From the NCBI GenBank assembly GCA_940337035.1, contig CALNHX010001946.1:1-64000 (forward strand): a DNA stretch of 64,000 nt. Reading direction: 5' to 3'. Under the pieces are notes generated by a model, which worked only from the letters and a program-made list of their open reading frames with translations, was not told where the DNA came from and searched no databases. Position numbers and translations under genes: made by a program. The DNA is from Agriotes lineatus (taxonomy: Eukaryota; Arthropoda; Insecta; Coleoptera; Elateridae). Of the stretch, positions 14,801 through 27,194 are shown in pieces. Each line of letters opens with the position of its first letter. The first letter of the stretch is position 1.

Positions 14801-15170
14801 CGTATTCAACAATTGGTTTAGAATTGATTGGAAAGGTTGTAAACAATGTAGGAGTGCATTTAGAGCTTATTTAGCCGTATAAAATGGCTATAATAAATTA
14901 TTTTGCATCCAAAAAATTCAAGTTTAATAGTTTAGTATTAAGGTGCGTTAGAACGTCTGAAAAGCACGTTTTTCAATATACGTTAACTACAGAAAATTTT
15001 ATTTTACTACTATAACACCTGGCGTCGATCAAAATATAATAATTTTATACGTGGTCATCGTGCCAACGCTAACACGTACTCAACAATTGGTTTAGAACTG
15101 ATTGGAAAGGTTGTAAACAATGTAGGAGTGCATTTAGAGCTTATTTAGCCATATAAAATTGCTATATTAA
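11887..15170 (+). repeat. Satellite array, block B (~12 monomers)
   Basis: Satellite between piggyBac-like copies 1 and 2. It begins with the TTAA that is the right target duplication, followed by a monomer variant reading ATCCAAAAAATTTAAG and TTTAACAG. That variant also follows the other copies. The block includes units with CCAAATAATTCAAGTTTGATGG, CATTTAAAGCTTATTTAACC, and the shortened TTTTATTTAATATAACACC form. Most of it belongs to the first unit of the 4.23 kb duplication. No gene is seen. Confidence 0.96.
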
Positions 15171-16116
15171 CCCTCGTAGCCCACCTGGGGTCTTTTTTTG
15201 ACTCCACGCGCTGTAGAATGTAGTTTTCTTATGTTTAAATTTGGTCTATTGTCTTGAAACCCTAAATATGCTTCTATCGAACTCCATAGGAGAGGATCAT
15301 ACTATTTTTTGTTGCTAAATTGTTATAGAAAAATATTTATACCGCAAAATATGCGCTTGGGGTCAATTTTTACCCCAGGTGGGTTACATGAGATAAAATT
15401 TTAATTTGTTTAGCCTTAGTTTTTAGGCTCCGAAATACGTTTTTATGTAAGGTAGAATAGTGTGCAGCACCAACTCGCAGTTGTTCACGTTTCCTATAAG
15501 TTGTGACACGTTAGTTGCGTGGTAAAACTGCGTACTGCTAGTGTCTATAAATATAGCTCCCTGTCTCTGGGATAAACCCTCAATTACAATTTGACTGAGC
15601 TTGTCAGTACATACAAAAATTAAACAGGAAGATGTCGTTTTTTATTAGAACTAGGTGAGGAGCTAGTAAAACCGGAAATAAAAAGAAGAATTAACTTACT
15701 TTTGCAATACAAGAACGTCGACAATCCAAAAAATAAACGGGGAAGGTGTAAGATTTGTCCACGACTAGATAAAAATACAAATATTTTGTGTGACATGTGC
15801 AATAATTTTGTATCTAAGGAGCACATTGAAACGTGCACATTGTGTTTTACATGTTCAAGTTTAACGTCAGAAGACAGTGACCCAAAATAAAGGCGTATAA
15901 CTTAATATTTTATTAATTTGATTAAATTACCATATAATCTATCTTTTATAATGTTTATATTACTTGTTATAGTTTATTTAGAAATGTACTTACCAATGAA
16001 TACCTTGAAACGTCAGAACTAACTTTTTATTAGAGTGAATTGCATAATTTTAAGTTGGGGTCAGAAATTACCCCAGGTGGGCAGTATGTAATATTAAAGC
16101 AGGTGGGCTACGAGGG
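15171..16116 (+). mobile_element. piggyBac-like deletion derivative, copy 2
   Basis: A 946 bp element with TTAA at 15167-15170 and 16117-16120. Terminal inverted repeats lie at 15171-15187 and 16100-16116 and match perfectly over 17 bp. It lies exactly 4230 bp from copy 1 within the 4.23 kb duplication, so it arose by segmental duplication and not by its own transposition. It shares the in-frame stop of copy 1 near the start of the remnant but lacks copy 1's two frameshifts. It differs from copy 1 mainly by one-base length changes, for example in the GGTCTATTG and CGCTTGGGGTC regions. Confidence 0.93.
15591..15890 (+). pseudogene. piggyBac-like transposase C-terminal remnant, copy 2 (in-frame stop)
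   Basis: A 100-codon remnant, counting the terminal stop, equivalent to that of copy 4. It is interrupted by TAA at 15621-15623, where copies 3 and 4 read ACA. Downstream of this stop, 88 codons remain open to the natural TAA at 15888-15890. They hold the cysteine-rich domain pattern CxxC, CxxC, His, CxxC, Cys (CKIC, CDMC, EHIETC, CTLC, FTC). The only in-frame ATG lies inside the CDMC motif. The stop is shared with copy 1, which supports descent of both from one parent by the 4.23 kb duplication. The overlapping minus-strand open frame is a shadow. Confidence 0.82.
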
Positions 16117-19100
16117 TTAAATTATTTTGCATCCAAAAAATTTAAGTTTAACAGTTTAGTATTAAGGTGCGTTAGAACGTCTGAAAAGCACTTTTTTCAA
16201 TATACGTTAACTACAGAAAATTTTATTGTACTACTATAACACCTGGCGTCGATCAAAATATAATAATTTTTTACGTGGTCATCGTGCCAACACTAACACG
16301 TACTCAACAATTGGTTTAGAATTGATTGGAAAGGTTGTAAACAATGTAGGAGTGCATTTAGAGCTTATTTAGCCATATAAAATTGCTATATTAAATTATT
16401 TTGCATCCAAATAATTCAAGTTTGATGGTTTAGCATTAAGGTGCGTTAGAACGTCTGAAAAGCACGTTTTTCAATATACGTTAACTACAGAAAATTTTAT
16501 TGTACTACGATAACACCTAGCGTCGATCAAAATATAATAATTTTATACGTGGTCATCGTGCCAACATTAACACGTACTCAACAATTGGTTTAGAATTGAT
16601 TGGAAAGGTTGTAAACAATGTAGGAGTGCATTTAGAGCTTATTTAGCCATATAAAATTGCCATATTAAATTATTTTGCATCCAAAAAATTCAAGTTTAAT
16701 AGTTTAGTATTAAGGTGCGTTAGAACGTCTGAAAAGCACGTTTTTCAATATACGTTAACTACAGACAATTTTATTGTACTACTATAACACCCGGCGTCAA
16801 TCAAAATATAATAATTTTATACGTGGTCATCGTGCCAACAGTAACACGTACTCAACAGTTGGTTTAGAATTGATTGGAAAGGTTGTAAACAATGTAGGAG
16901 TGCATTTAAAGCTTATTTAACCATATAAAATTGCTATATTAAATTATTTTGCATCCAAAAAATTTTAGTTTAATAGTTTAGTATTAAGGTGCGTTAGAAC
17001 GTCTGAAAAGCACGTTTTTCAAAATACGTTAACTACAGAAAATGTTATTGTACTACTATAACACCTGGCGTCGATCTAAATATAATAATTTTATACGTGG
17101 TCATCGTGCCAACGCTGACACGTACTCAACAATTGGTTTAGAATTGATTGGAAAGGTTGTAAACAATGTAGGAGTGCATTTAAAGCTTATTTAACCATAT
17201 AAAATTGCTATATTAAATTATTTTGCATCCAAAAAATTTTAGTTTAATAGTTTAGTATTAAGGTGCGTTAGAACGTCTGAAAAGCACGTTTTTCAATATA
17301 CGTTAACTACAGAAAATTTTATTTAATATAACACCCGGCGTCAATCAAAATATAATAATTTTATACGTGGTCATCGTGCCAACACTAACACGTACTCAAC
17401 AGTTGGTTTAGAATTGATTGGAAAGGTTGTAAACAATGTAGGAGTGCATTTAAAGCTTATTTAACCATATAAAATTGCTATATTAAATTATTTGTATCTA
17501 AAAAATTCATGTTTAATAGTTTAGTATTAAGGTGCGTTAGAACGTCTGAAAAGCACTTTTTTCAATATACGTTAACTACAGAAAATTTTATTGTACTACT
17601 ATAACACCTGGCGTCGATCAAAATATAATAATTTTATACGTGGTCATCGTGCCAATGCTGACACGTACTCAACAGTTGGTTTAGAATTGATTGGAAAGGT
17701 TGTAAACAATGTAGGAGTGCATTTAGAGCTTATTTAACCATATAAAATTGCTATATTAAATTATTCTGCATCCAAAAAATTCAAGTTTAGTAGTTTAGTA
17801 TTAAGGTGCGTTAGAACGTCTGAAAAGCACGTTTTTCAATATACGTTAACTACAGAAAATTTTATTTAATATAACACCTGGCGTCGATCAAAATATAATA
17901 ATTTTATACGTGGTCATCGTGCCAACACTAACACGTACTCAACAATTGGTTTAGAATTGATTGGAAAGGTTATAAACAATGTAGGGGTGCATTTAGAGCT
18001 TATTTAGCCATATAAAATTGCCATATTAAATTATTTTGCATCCAAAAAATTCAAGTTTAGTAGTTTAGTATTAAGGTGCGTTAGAACGTCTGAAAAGCAC
18101 GTTTTTCAATATACGTTAACTACAGAAAATTTTATTTAATATAACACCTGGCGTCGATCAAAATATAATAATTTTATACGTGGTCATCGTGCCAACACTA
18201 ACACGTACTCAACAATTGGTTTAGAATTGATTGGAAAGGTTGTAAACAATGTAGGAGTGCATTTAGAGCTTATTTAACCATATAAAATTGCTATATTAAA
18301 TTATTTTGCATCCAAATAATTCAAGTTTGATGGTTTAGCATTAAGGTGCGTTAGAACGTCTGAAAAGCACGTTTTTCAATATACGTTAACTACAGAAAAT
18401 TTTATTGTACTACGATAACACCTAGCGTCGATCAAAATATAATAATTTTATACGTGGTCATCGTGCCAACACTAACACGTACTCAACAATTGGTTTAGAA
18501 TTGATTGGAAAGGTTGTAAACAATGTAGGAGTGCATTTAGAGCTTATTTAGCCATATAAAATTGCTATATTACATTATTTTGCATCCAAAAAATTCAAGT
18601 TTAATAGTTTAGTATTAAGGTGCGTTAGAACGTCTGAAAAGCACGTTTTTCAATATACGTTAACTACAGAAAACTTTATTGTACTACTATAACACCTGGC
18701 GTCGATCAAAATATAATAATTTTATACGTGGTCATCGTGCCAACACTAACACGTTCTCAGCAATTGGTTTAGAATTGATTGGAAAGGTTGTAAACAATGT
18801 AGGAGTGCATTTAGAGCTTATTTAGCCATATAAAATTGCTATATTAAATTATTTTGCATCCAAAAAATTCAAGTTTAATAGTTTAGTATTAAGGTGCGTT
18901 AGAACGTCTGAAAAGCACGTTTTTCAATATACGTTAACTACAGCAAATTATATTGTACTACTATAACACCTGGCGTCGATCAAAATATAATAATTTTATA
19001 CGTGGTCATCATGCCAACGCTAACACGTACTCAACAATTGGTTTATAATTGATTGGAAAGGTTGTAAACAATGTAGGAGTGCATTTAGAGCTTATTTAGC

Positions 19101-22100
19101 CATATAAAATTGCTATAATACATTATTTTGCATCCAAAAAATTCAAGTTTAATAGTTTAGTATTAAGGTGCGTTAGAACGTCTGAAAAGCACGTTTTTCA
19201 ATATACGTTAACTACAGAAAATTTTATTGTACTACTATAACACCTGGCGTCGATCAAAATATAATAATTTTATACGTGGTCATCGAGCCAACGCTAACAC
19301 GTACTCAACAATTGGTTTAGAATTGATTGGAAAGGTTGTAAACAATGTAGGAGTGCATTTAAAGCTTATTTAGCCATATAAAATTGCTATATTACATTAT
19401 TTTGCATCCAAAAAATTCAAGTTTAATAGTTTAGTATTAAGGTGCGTTAGAACGTCTGAAAAGCACGTTTTTCAGTATACGTTAACTACAGAAAATTTTA
19501 TTGTACTACTATAACACCTGGCGTCGATCAAAATATAATAATTTTATACGTGGTCATCGTGCCAACACTAACACGTACTCAACAATTGGTTTAGAATTGA
19601 TTGGAAAGGTTGTAAACAATGTAGGAGTGCATTTAGAGCTTATTTGGCCATATAAAATTGCTATATTAAATTATTTTGCATCCAAAAAATTCAAGTTTAA
19701 TAGTTTAGTATTAAGGTGCGTTAGAACGTCTGAAAAGCACGTTTTTCAATATACGTTAACTACAGAAAACTTTATTGTACTACTATAACACCTGGCGTCG
19801 ATCAAAATATAATAATTTTATACGTGGTCATCGAGCCAACGCTAACACGTACTCAACAATTGGTTTAGAATTGATTGGAAAGGTTGTAAACAATGTAGGA
19901 GTGCATTTAGAGCTTATTTAGCCATATAAAATTGCTATATTAAATTATTTTGCATCCAAAAAATTCATGTTTAATAGTTTAGTATTAAGGTGCGTTAGAA
20001 CGTCTGAAAAGCACGTTTTTCAATATACGTTAACTACAGCAAATTATATTGTACTACTATAACACCTGGCGTCGATCAAAATATAATAATTTTATACGTG
20101 GTCATCATGCCAACGCTAACACGTACTCAACAATTGGTTTAGAATTGATTGGAAAAGTTGTAAACAATGTAGGAGTGCATTTAGAGCTTATTTAGCCATA
20201 TAAAATTGCTATAATACATTATTTTGCATCCAAAAAATTCAAGTTTAATAGTTTAGTATTAAGGTGCGTTAGAACGTCTGAAAAGCACGTTTTTCAATAT
20301 ACGTTAACTACAGAAAATTTTATTGTACTACTATAACAACTGGCGTCGATCAAAATATAATAATTTTATACGTGGTCATCGAGCCAACGCTAACACGTAC
20401 TCAACAATTGGTTTAGAATTGATTGGAAAGGTTGTAAACAATGTAGGAGTGCATTTAGAGCTTATTTAGCCATATAAAATTGCTATATTAAATTATTTTG
20501 CATCCAAAAAATTCAAGTTTAATAGTTTAGTATTAAGGTGCGTTAGAACGTCTGAAAAGCACGTTTTTCAATATACGTTAACTACAGCAAATTATATTGT
20601 ACTACTATAACACCTGGCGTCGATCAAAATATAATAATTTTATACGTGGTCATCGAGCCAACGCTAACACGTACTCAACAATTGGTTTAGAATTGATTGG
20701 AAAGGTTGTAAACAATGTAGGAGTGCATTTAGAGCTTATTTAGCCATATAAAATTGCTATATTACATTATTTTGCATCCAAAAAATTCAAGTTTAATAGT
20801 TTAGTATTAAGGTGCGTTAGAACGTCTGAAAAGCACGTTTTTCAGTATACGTTAACTACAGAAAATTTTATTGTACTACTATAACACCTGGCGTCGATCA
20901 AAATATAATCATTTTATACGTGGTCATCGTGCCAACACTAACACGTACTCAACAATTGGTTTAGAATTGATTGGAAAGGTTGTAAACAATGTAGGAGTGC
21001 ATTTAGAGCTTATTTGGCCATATAAAATTGATATATTAAATATATTTTGCATCCAAAAAATTCAAGTTTAATAGTTTAGTATTAAGGTGCGTTAGAACGT
21101 CTGAAAAGCACGTTTTTCAGTATACGTTAACTACAGAAAATTTTATTGTACTACTATAACACCTGGCGTCGATCAAAATATAATAATTTTATACGTGGTC
21201 ATCGTGCCAACACTAACACGTACTCAACAATTGGTTTAGAATTGATTGGAAAGGTTGTAAACAACGTAGGAGTGCATTTAGAGCTTATTTAGCCATATAA
21301 AATTGCTATATTACATTATTTTGCATCCAAAAAATTCAAGTTTAATAGTTTAGTATTAAGGTGCGTTAGAACGTCTGAAAAGCACGTTTTTCAGTATACG
21401 TTAACTACAGAAGATTTTATTGTACTACTATAACACCTGGCGTCGATCAAAATATAATAATTTTATACGTGGTCATCGTGCCAACACTAACACGTACTCA
21501 ACAATTGGTTTAGAATTGATTGGAAAAGTTGTAAACAATGTAGGAGTGCATTTAGAGCTTATTTGGCCATATAAAATTGATATATTAAATATATTTTGCA
21601 TCCAAAAAATTCAAGTTTAATAGTTTAGTATTAAGGTGCGTTAGAACGTCTGAAAAGCACTTTTTTCAATATACGTTAACTACAGAAAATTTTATTGTAC
21701 TACTATAACACCTGGCGTCGATCAAAATATAATAATTGTATACGTGGTAATCGTGCCAACACTAACACGTACTCAACAATTGGTTTAGAATTGATTGGAA
21801 AGGTTGTAAACAATGTAGGAGTGCATTTAGAGCTTATTTGGCCATATAAAATTGCCATATTAAATTATTTTGCATCCAAAAAATTCAAGTTTAATAGTTT
21901 AGTATTAAGGTGCGTTAGAACGTCTGAAAAGCACGTTTTTCAGTATACGTTAACTACAGAAAATTTTATTGTACTACTATAACACCTGGCGTCAATCAAA
22001 ATATAATAATTTTATACGTGGTCATCGTGCCAACACTAACACGTATTCAACAATTGGTTTAGAATTGATTGGAAAGGTTGTAAACAATGTAGGAGTGCAT

Positions 22101-24271
22101 TTAGAGCTTATTTAGCCGTATAAAATTGCTATAATAAATTATTTTGCATCCAAAAAATTCAAGTTTAATAGTTTAGTATTAAGGTGCGTTAGAACGTCTG
22201 AAAAGCACGTTTTTCAATATACGTTAACTACAGAAAATTTTATTGTACTACTATAACACCTGGCGTCGATCAAAATATAATAATTTTATACGTGGTCATC
22301 GTGCCAACGCTGACACGTACTCAACAATTGGTTAGAATTGATTGGAAAGGTTGTAAACAATGTAGGAGTTCATTTAGAATATATTTAACCATATAAAATT
22401 GCTATATTAAATTATCTGGCATCCAAAAAATTTAAGTTTAACAGTTTAGTATTAAGGTGCGTTAGAACGTCTGAAAAGCACGTTTTTCAATATACGTTAA
22501 CTACAGAAAATTTATTGTACTACTATAACACCTGGCGGTCGATCAAAATATAATAATTTTATACGTGGTCATCGTGCCAACACTAACACGTACTCAACAA
22601 TTGGTTTAGAATTGATTGGAAAGGTTGTAAACAAAGTAAGAGTGCATTTAGAGCTTATTTAGCCATATAAAATTGCTATATTAAATTATTTTGCATCCAA
22701 AAAATTCAAGTTTAATAGTTTAGTATTAAGGTGCGTTAGAACGTCTGAAAAGCACGTTTTTCAATATACGTTAACTACAGAAAATTTTATTGTACTACTA
22801 TAACACCTGGCGTCGATCAAAATATAATAATTTTATACGTGGTCATCGTGCCAACGCTGACACGTACTCAACAATTGGTTTAGAATTGATTGGAAAGGTT
22901 GTAAACAATGTAGGAGTTCATTTAGAATATATTTAACCATATAAAATTGCTATATTAAATTATCTGGCATCCAAAAAATTTAAGTTTAACAGTTTAGTAT
23001 TAAGGTGCGTTAGAACGTCTGAAAAGCACGTTTTTCAATATACGTTAACTACAGAAAATTTTATTGTACTACAATAACACCTGGCATCGATCAAAATATA
23101 ATAATGATTGGAAAGGTTGTAAACAATGTAGGAGTGCATTTAGAGCTTATTTAGCCATATAAAATTGCTATATTAAATAATTTTGCATCCAAAAAATTCA
23201 AGTTTAGTAGTTTAGTATTAAGGTGCGTTAGAACGTCTGAAAAGCACGTTTTTCAATATACGTTAACTACAGAAAATTTTATTGTACTACTATAACACCT
23301 GGCGTCGATCAAAATATAATAATTTTATACGTGGTCATCGTGCCAACGCTGACACGTACTCAACAATTGGTTTAGAATTGATTGGAAAGGTTGTAAACAA
23401 TGTAGGAGTTCATTTAGAATATATTTAACCATATAAAATTGCTATATTAAATTATCTGGCTTCCAAAAAATTTAAGTTTAACAGTTTAGTATTAAGGTGC
23501 GTTAGAACGTCTGAAAAGCACGTTTTTCAATATACGTTAACTACAGAAAATTTTATTGTACTACTATAACACCTGGCGTCGATCAAAATATAATAATTTT
23601 ATACGTGGTCATGGTGCCAACGCTAACACGTACTCAAAAATTGGTTTAGAATTGATTGGAAGGGTTGTAAACAATGTAGGAGTGCATTTAGAGCTTGTTT
23701 AGCCATATAAAATTGCTATATTAAATTATTTGTATCTAAAAAATTCATGTTTAATAGTTTAGTATTAAGGTGCGTTAGAACGTCTGAAAAGCACGTTTTT
23801 CAATATACGATAACTACAGAAAATTTTATTGTACTACTATAACACCCGGCGTCGATCAAAATATAATAATTTTATACGTGGTCATCGTGCCAACACTAAC
23901 ACGTACTCAACAATTGGTTTAGAATTGATTGGAAAGGTTGTAAACAATGTAGGGGTGCATTTAGAGCTTATTTAGCCATATAAAATTGCTATATTAAATT
24001 ATTTTGCATCCAAAAATTCAAGTTTTAATAGTTTAGTATTAAGGTGCGTTTAGAACGTCTGAAAAGCACGTTTTTCAATATACGTTAACTACAGAAAATT
24101 TTATTTTACTACTATAACACCTGGCGTCGATCAAAATATAATAATTTTATACGTGGTCATCGTGCCAACGCTAACACGTACTCAACAATTGGTTTAGAAC
24201 TGATTGGAAGGTTGTAAACAATGTAGGAGTGCATTTAGAGCTTATTTAGCCATATAAAATTGCTATATTAA
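16117..24271 (+). repeat. Satellite array, block C (~30 monomers)
   Basis: Satellite between copies 2 and 3. The left part, to about 18,550, is the second unit of the 4.23 kb duplication. From about 18,560 to 22,300 the monomers return to block A types. Examples are the private AGAAGATTTTATTG change at about 21,412, shared with about 8,014, and AATTGTATACGTGGTAATCG at about 21,735, shared with about 8,338. From about 22,300, units with GAGTTCATTTAGAATATA and GGTTGTAAACAAAGTAAGAG appear. The first 56 bp-deleted monomer is at about 23,101. The block ends in the marker monomer (TTTTATTTTACTAC, TTTAGAACTGATTGG) that precedes every piggyBac-like copy. Confidence 0.96.
20700..22470 (+). repeat. Long-range copy of the 7.3-8.8 kb satellite segment
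   Basis: The order of variant monomers here repeats that at about 7300-8800, offset by 13,397 bp. The order is ATAATCATTTTATACG with TTGGCCATATAAAATTGATA, then AGAAGATTTTATTG, then AATTGTATACGTGGTAATCG, then TTAGCCGTATAAAATTGC, then CGCTGACACGTACTC. After the AATTGTATACG unit this copy has one additional monomer, so the offset becomes about 13,670 bp. Shared rare variants in the same order imply a long-range duplication followed by gain or loss of whole monomers. Confidence 0.75.
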
Positions 24272-24691
24272 CCCTCGTAGCCCCACCTGGGGTCTTTTTT
24301 TGACTCCACGCGCTGTAGAATGTAGTTTTCTTATGTTTAAATTTGGTCTATTGTCTTGAAACCCTAAATATGCTTCTATCGAACTCCATAGGAGAGGATC
24401 ATACTATTTTTTGTTGCTAAATTGTTATAGAAAAATATTTATACCGCAAAATATGCGCTTGGGGTCAATTTTTACCCAGGTGGGTTACATGAGATAAAAT
24501 TTTAATTTGTTTAGCCTTAGTTTTTAGGCTCCGAAATACGTTTTATGTAAGGTAGAATAATGTGCAGCACCAACTCGCAGTTGTTCACGTTTCTACAAGT
24601 TGTGACACCGTTAGTTGCGTGGTAAGAACTGCGTTCTGCTAGTGTTTATAAATATAGCTCTCTGTCTCTGGGATAAACCCTCAATTACAGT

Positions 24692-24922
24692 TTGACTGAG
24701 CTTGTCAGTACATACAAAAATACAACAGGAAGATGTCGTTTTTTAGTAGAACTAGGTGAGGAGCTAGTAAAACCGGAAATAAAAAGAAGAATTAACTTAC
24801 TTTTGCAATACAAGAACGTCGACAATCCAAAAAATAAACGGGGAAGGTGTAAGATTTGTCCTCGACTAGATAAAAATACAAATATTTTGTGTGACATGTG
24901 CAATAATTATGTAATAAGTTAA
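24692..24922 (+). pseudogene. piggyBac-like transposase C-terminal remnant, copy 3, 5' part
   Basis: The open frame starts at a TTG context equivalent to that in copy 4 and runs 76 codons. It covers the linker (acidic-basic stretch ELGEELVKPEIKRR) and the first two cysteine pairs, CKIC and CDMC. It then enters the nested insertion after NNYV and stops at TAA 24920-24922. One Leu to Val change (TTAGTAGAA against TTATTAGAA) separates it from copy 4. The rest of the domain lies beyond the insertion at 25144-25221. No ATG start is seen. The opposite-strand frame over the same bases is a shadow. Confidence 0.8.
24899..24913 (+). repeat. 15 bp target-site duplication, left copy
   Basis: TGCAATAATTATGTA here is repeated exactly at 25129-25143 on the other side of the nested palindromic insertion. 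Copy 4 has this 15 bp only once at the equivalent place (39243-39257, followed by TCTAAGG). That confirms it as a duplication made by the insertion. Confidence 0.9.
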
Positions 24923-25128
24923 ATTTTGACTTTTTGAATTGAATTTTAAAAAATTGTAATAGAGATTAGTTAAGTCAATTTGGTGTTAAAGTTTGCATGA
25001 TTAATATTATATTAAATAAAAATCATTAAGTCGTAAATAGACTTAATGATTTTTATTTAATATAATATTAATCATGCAAACTTTAACACCAAATTGACTT
25101 AACTAATCTCCTATTACAATTTTTAAAA
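24914..25128. mobile_element. Palindromic (fold-back) insertion, 215 bp, inside piggyBac-like copy 3
   Basis: The sequence has two ~89 bp arms (24944-25032 and 25040-25128). They are reverse complements except for two one-base length differences, and they flank a 7 nt loop GTAAATA (25033-25039). About 30 bp at the left (24914-24943) has no partner in the right arm. The insertion is bounded by a 15 bp duplication and absent from the other three copies, so it is younger than their amplification. Possible identities are a fold-back or MITE-like element, or a retrotransposition product that snapped back during synthesis. The long duplication is unlike the 2-9 bp typical of most DNA transposons. 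I cannot assign a family. Confidence 0.8.
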
Positions 25129-25143
25129 TGCAATAATTATGTA
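25129..25143 (+). repeat. 15 bp target-site duplication, right copy
   Basis: Exact repeat of the TGCAATAATTATGTA at 24899-24913. It directly follows the right end of the 215 bp palindromic insertion and leads back into the transposase remnant (TCTAAGGAGC). Confidence 0.9.
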
Positions 25144-25221
25144 TCTAAGGAGCACATTGAAACGTGCACATTGTGTTTTACATGTTCAAGTTTAACGTCA
25201 GAAGACAGTGACCCAAAATAA
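25144..25221 (+). pseudogene. piggyBac-like transposase C-terminal remnant, copy 3, 3' part
   Basis: This is the continuation of the 24692-24922 remnant after the nested insertion. It encodes the last part of the cysteine-rich domain (KEHIETC, CTLC, FTC) and ends at TAA 25219-25221. The stop overlaps an AATAAA signal, as in the other copies. It is separated from its upstream half by 215 bp of palindrome and the duplicated target. Confidence 0.78.
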
Positions 25222-27194
25222 AGGCGTATAACTTAATATTTTATTAATTTGATTTAAATTACCATATAATCTATCTTTTATAATGTTTATATTACTTGTT
25301 ATAGTTTATTTAGAAATGTACTTACCAATGAATACCTTGAAACGTCAGAACTAACTTTTTATTAGAGTGAATTGCATAATTTTAAGTTGGGGTCAGAAAT
25401 TACCCCAGGTGGGCAGTATGTAATATTAAAGCAGGTGGGCTACGAGGGTTAAATTATTTGCATCCAAAAAATTTAAGTTAACAGTTTTAGTATTAAGGTG
25501 CGTTAGAACGTCTGAAAAGCACTTTTTTCAATATACGTTAACTACAGAAAATTTATTGTACTACTATAACACCTGGCGTCGACCAAAATATAATAATTAT
25601 ATACGTGGTCATCGTGCCAACACTAACACGTACTCAACAATTGATTTAGAATTGATTGGAAAGGTTGTAAACAATGTAGGAGTGCATTTAGAGCTTATTT
25701 AGCCATATAAAATTGCTATATTAAATAATTTTGCATCCAAAAAATTCAAGTTTAGTAGTTTAGTATTAAGGTGAGTTAGAACGTCTGAAAAGCACGTTTT
25801 TCAATATACGTTAACTTCAGACAATTTTATTGTACTACTATAACACCTGGCGTCGATCAAAATATAATAATTTTATACGTGGTCATCGTGCCAACGCTAA
25901 CACGTACTCAACAATTGGTTTAGAATTGATTGGAAGGGTTGTAAACAATGTAGGAGTGCATTTAGAGCTTGTTTAGCCATATAAAATTACTATATTAAAT
26001 TATTTGTATCTAAAAAATTCATGTTTAATAGTTTAGTATTAAGGTGCGTTAGAACGTCTGAAAAGCACGTTTTTCAATATACGATAACTACAGAAAATTT
26101 TATTGTACAACTATAACACCCGGCGTCGATCAAAATATAATAATTTTATACGTGGTCATCGTGCCAACGCTAACACGTACTCAACAATTGGTTTAGAATT
26201 GATTGGAAGGGTTGTAAACAATGTAGGAGTGCATTTAGAGCTTATTTGGCCATATAAAATTGCTATATTAAATTATTTTGCATCCAAAAAATTCAAGTTT
26301 AATAGTTTAGTATTAAGGTCCGTTAGAACGTCTGAAAAGCACGTTTTTCAATATACGTTAACTACAGAAAATTTTATTGTACTACTATAACACCTGGCGT
26401 CGATCAAAATATAATAATTTTATAGCTGGTCATCATGCCAACGCTAACACGTACTCAACAATTGGTTTAGAATTGATTGGAAAGGTTGTAAACAATGTAG
26501 GAGTGCATTTAGAGCTTATTTAGCCATATAAAATTGCTATATTACATTATTTTGCATCCAAAAAATTCAAGTTTAATAGTTTAGTATTAAGGTGCGTTAG
26601 AACGTCAGAAAAGCACGTTTTTCAATATACGTTAACTACAGAAAACTTTATTGTACTACTATAACACCTGGCGTCGATCAAATATAATAATTTTATACGT
26701 GGTCCATCATGCCAACGCTAACACGTACTCAACAATTGGTTTAGAATTGATGGAAAGGTTGTAAACAATGTAGGGGTGCATTTAGAGCTTTATTTAGCCA
26801 TATAAAATTGCCATATTAAATTATTTTGCAACCAAAAAATTCAAATTTAATAGTTTAGTATTAATGTGCGTTAGAACGTCTGAAAAGCACGTTTTTCAGT
26901 ATACGTTAACTACAGAAAATTTTATTGTACTACTATAACACCTGGCGTCGATCAAAATATAATAATTTTATCCCTGGTCATCATGCCAACGCTAACACGT
27001 ACTCAACAATTGGTTTAGAATTGATTGGAAAGGTTGTAACAATGTAGGAGTGCATTTAGAGCTTATTTAGCCATATAAAATTGCTATATTACATTATTTT
27101 GCATCCAAAAAATTCAAGTTTAATAGTTTAGTATTAAGGTGCGTTAGAACGTCTGAAAGCACGTTTTTCAATATACGTTAACTACAGAAAACTT

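Larger units (their letters stand above)
10091..18550 (+). repeat. Tandem duplication of a ~4.23 kb segment carrying a piggyBac-like element
   Basis: The segment from about 10091 to 14322 is repeated directly at about 14323 to 18550. Anchors are offset by 4227-4232 bp: TTGGCCGTATAAAATTGATA (10089 and 14321), the transposon starts (10941 and 15171), and CACCTAGCGTCGATC near the right edge (14192 and 18419). Each unit holds about twelve monomers and one ~946 bp transposon copy. The monomers include CATTTAAAGCTTATTTAACC types and 270 bp types reading TTTTATTTAATATAACACC. Differences between the two units are mostly single-base indels, with few substitutions. Confidence 0.9.
24272..25448 (+). mobile_element. 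piggyBac-like deletion derivative, copy 3, with nested insertion
   Basis: An 1177 bp element between TTAA at 24268-24271 and 25449-25452. The left terminal repeat has one extra C (CCCTCGTAGCCCCACCTG, 24272-24289). The right repeat at 25432-25448 is the standard 17 bp. The extra length over the other copies is the palindromic insertion at 24914-25128 plus its 15 bp target duplication; without these the element is 947 bp. The transposase remnant lacks the in-frame stop of copies 1 and 2 but is cut by the insertion. The neighbourhood matches copy 4, about 14.3 kb to the right. Confidence 0.93.
23040..26660 (+). repeat. Long-range duplicated segment around piggyBac-like copy 3
   Basis: This segment, element and both flanks, corresponds to about 37,660-40,510 around copy 4. 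Offsets are about 14,619 bp at the 56 bp-deleted monomer (23,081 and 37,700), 14,347 bp at the transposon start, 14,115 bp at its right TTAA and 13,843 bp at the TTGGCC monomer (26,103 and 39,946). The steps of about 272 bp equal gain or loss of single monomers, and the 232 bp step at the element is the nested insertion. Copies 3 and 4 are therefore sister copies, as copies 1 and 2 are. Confidence 0.8.
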
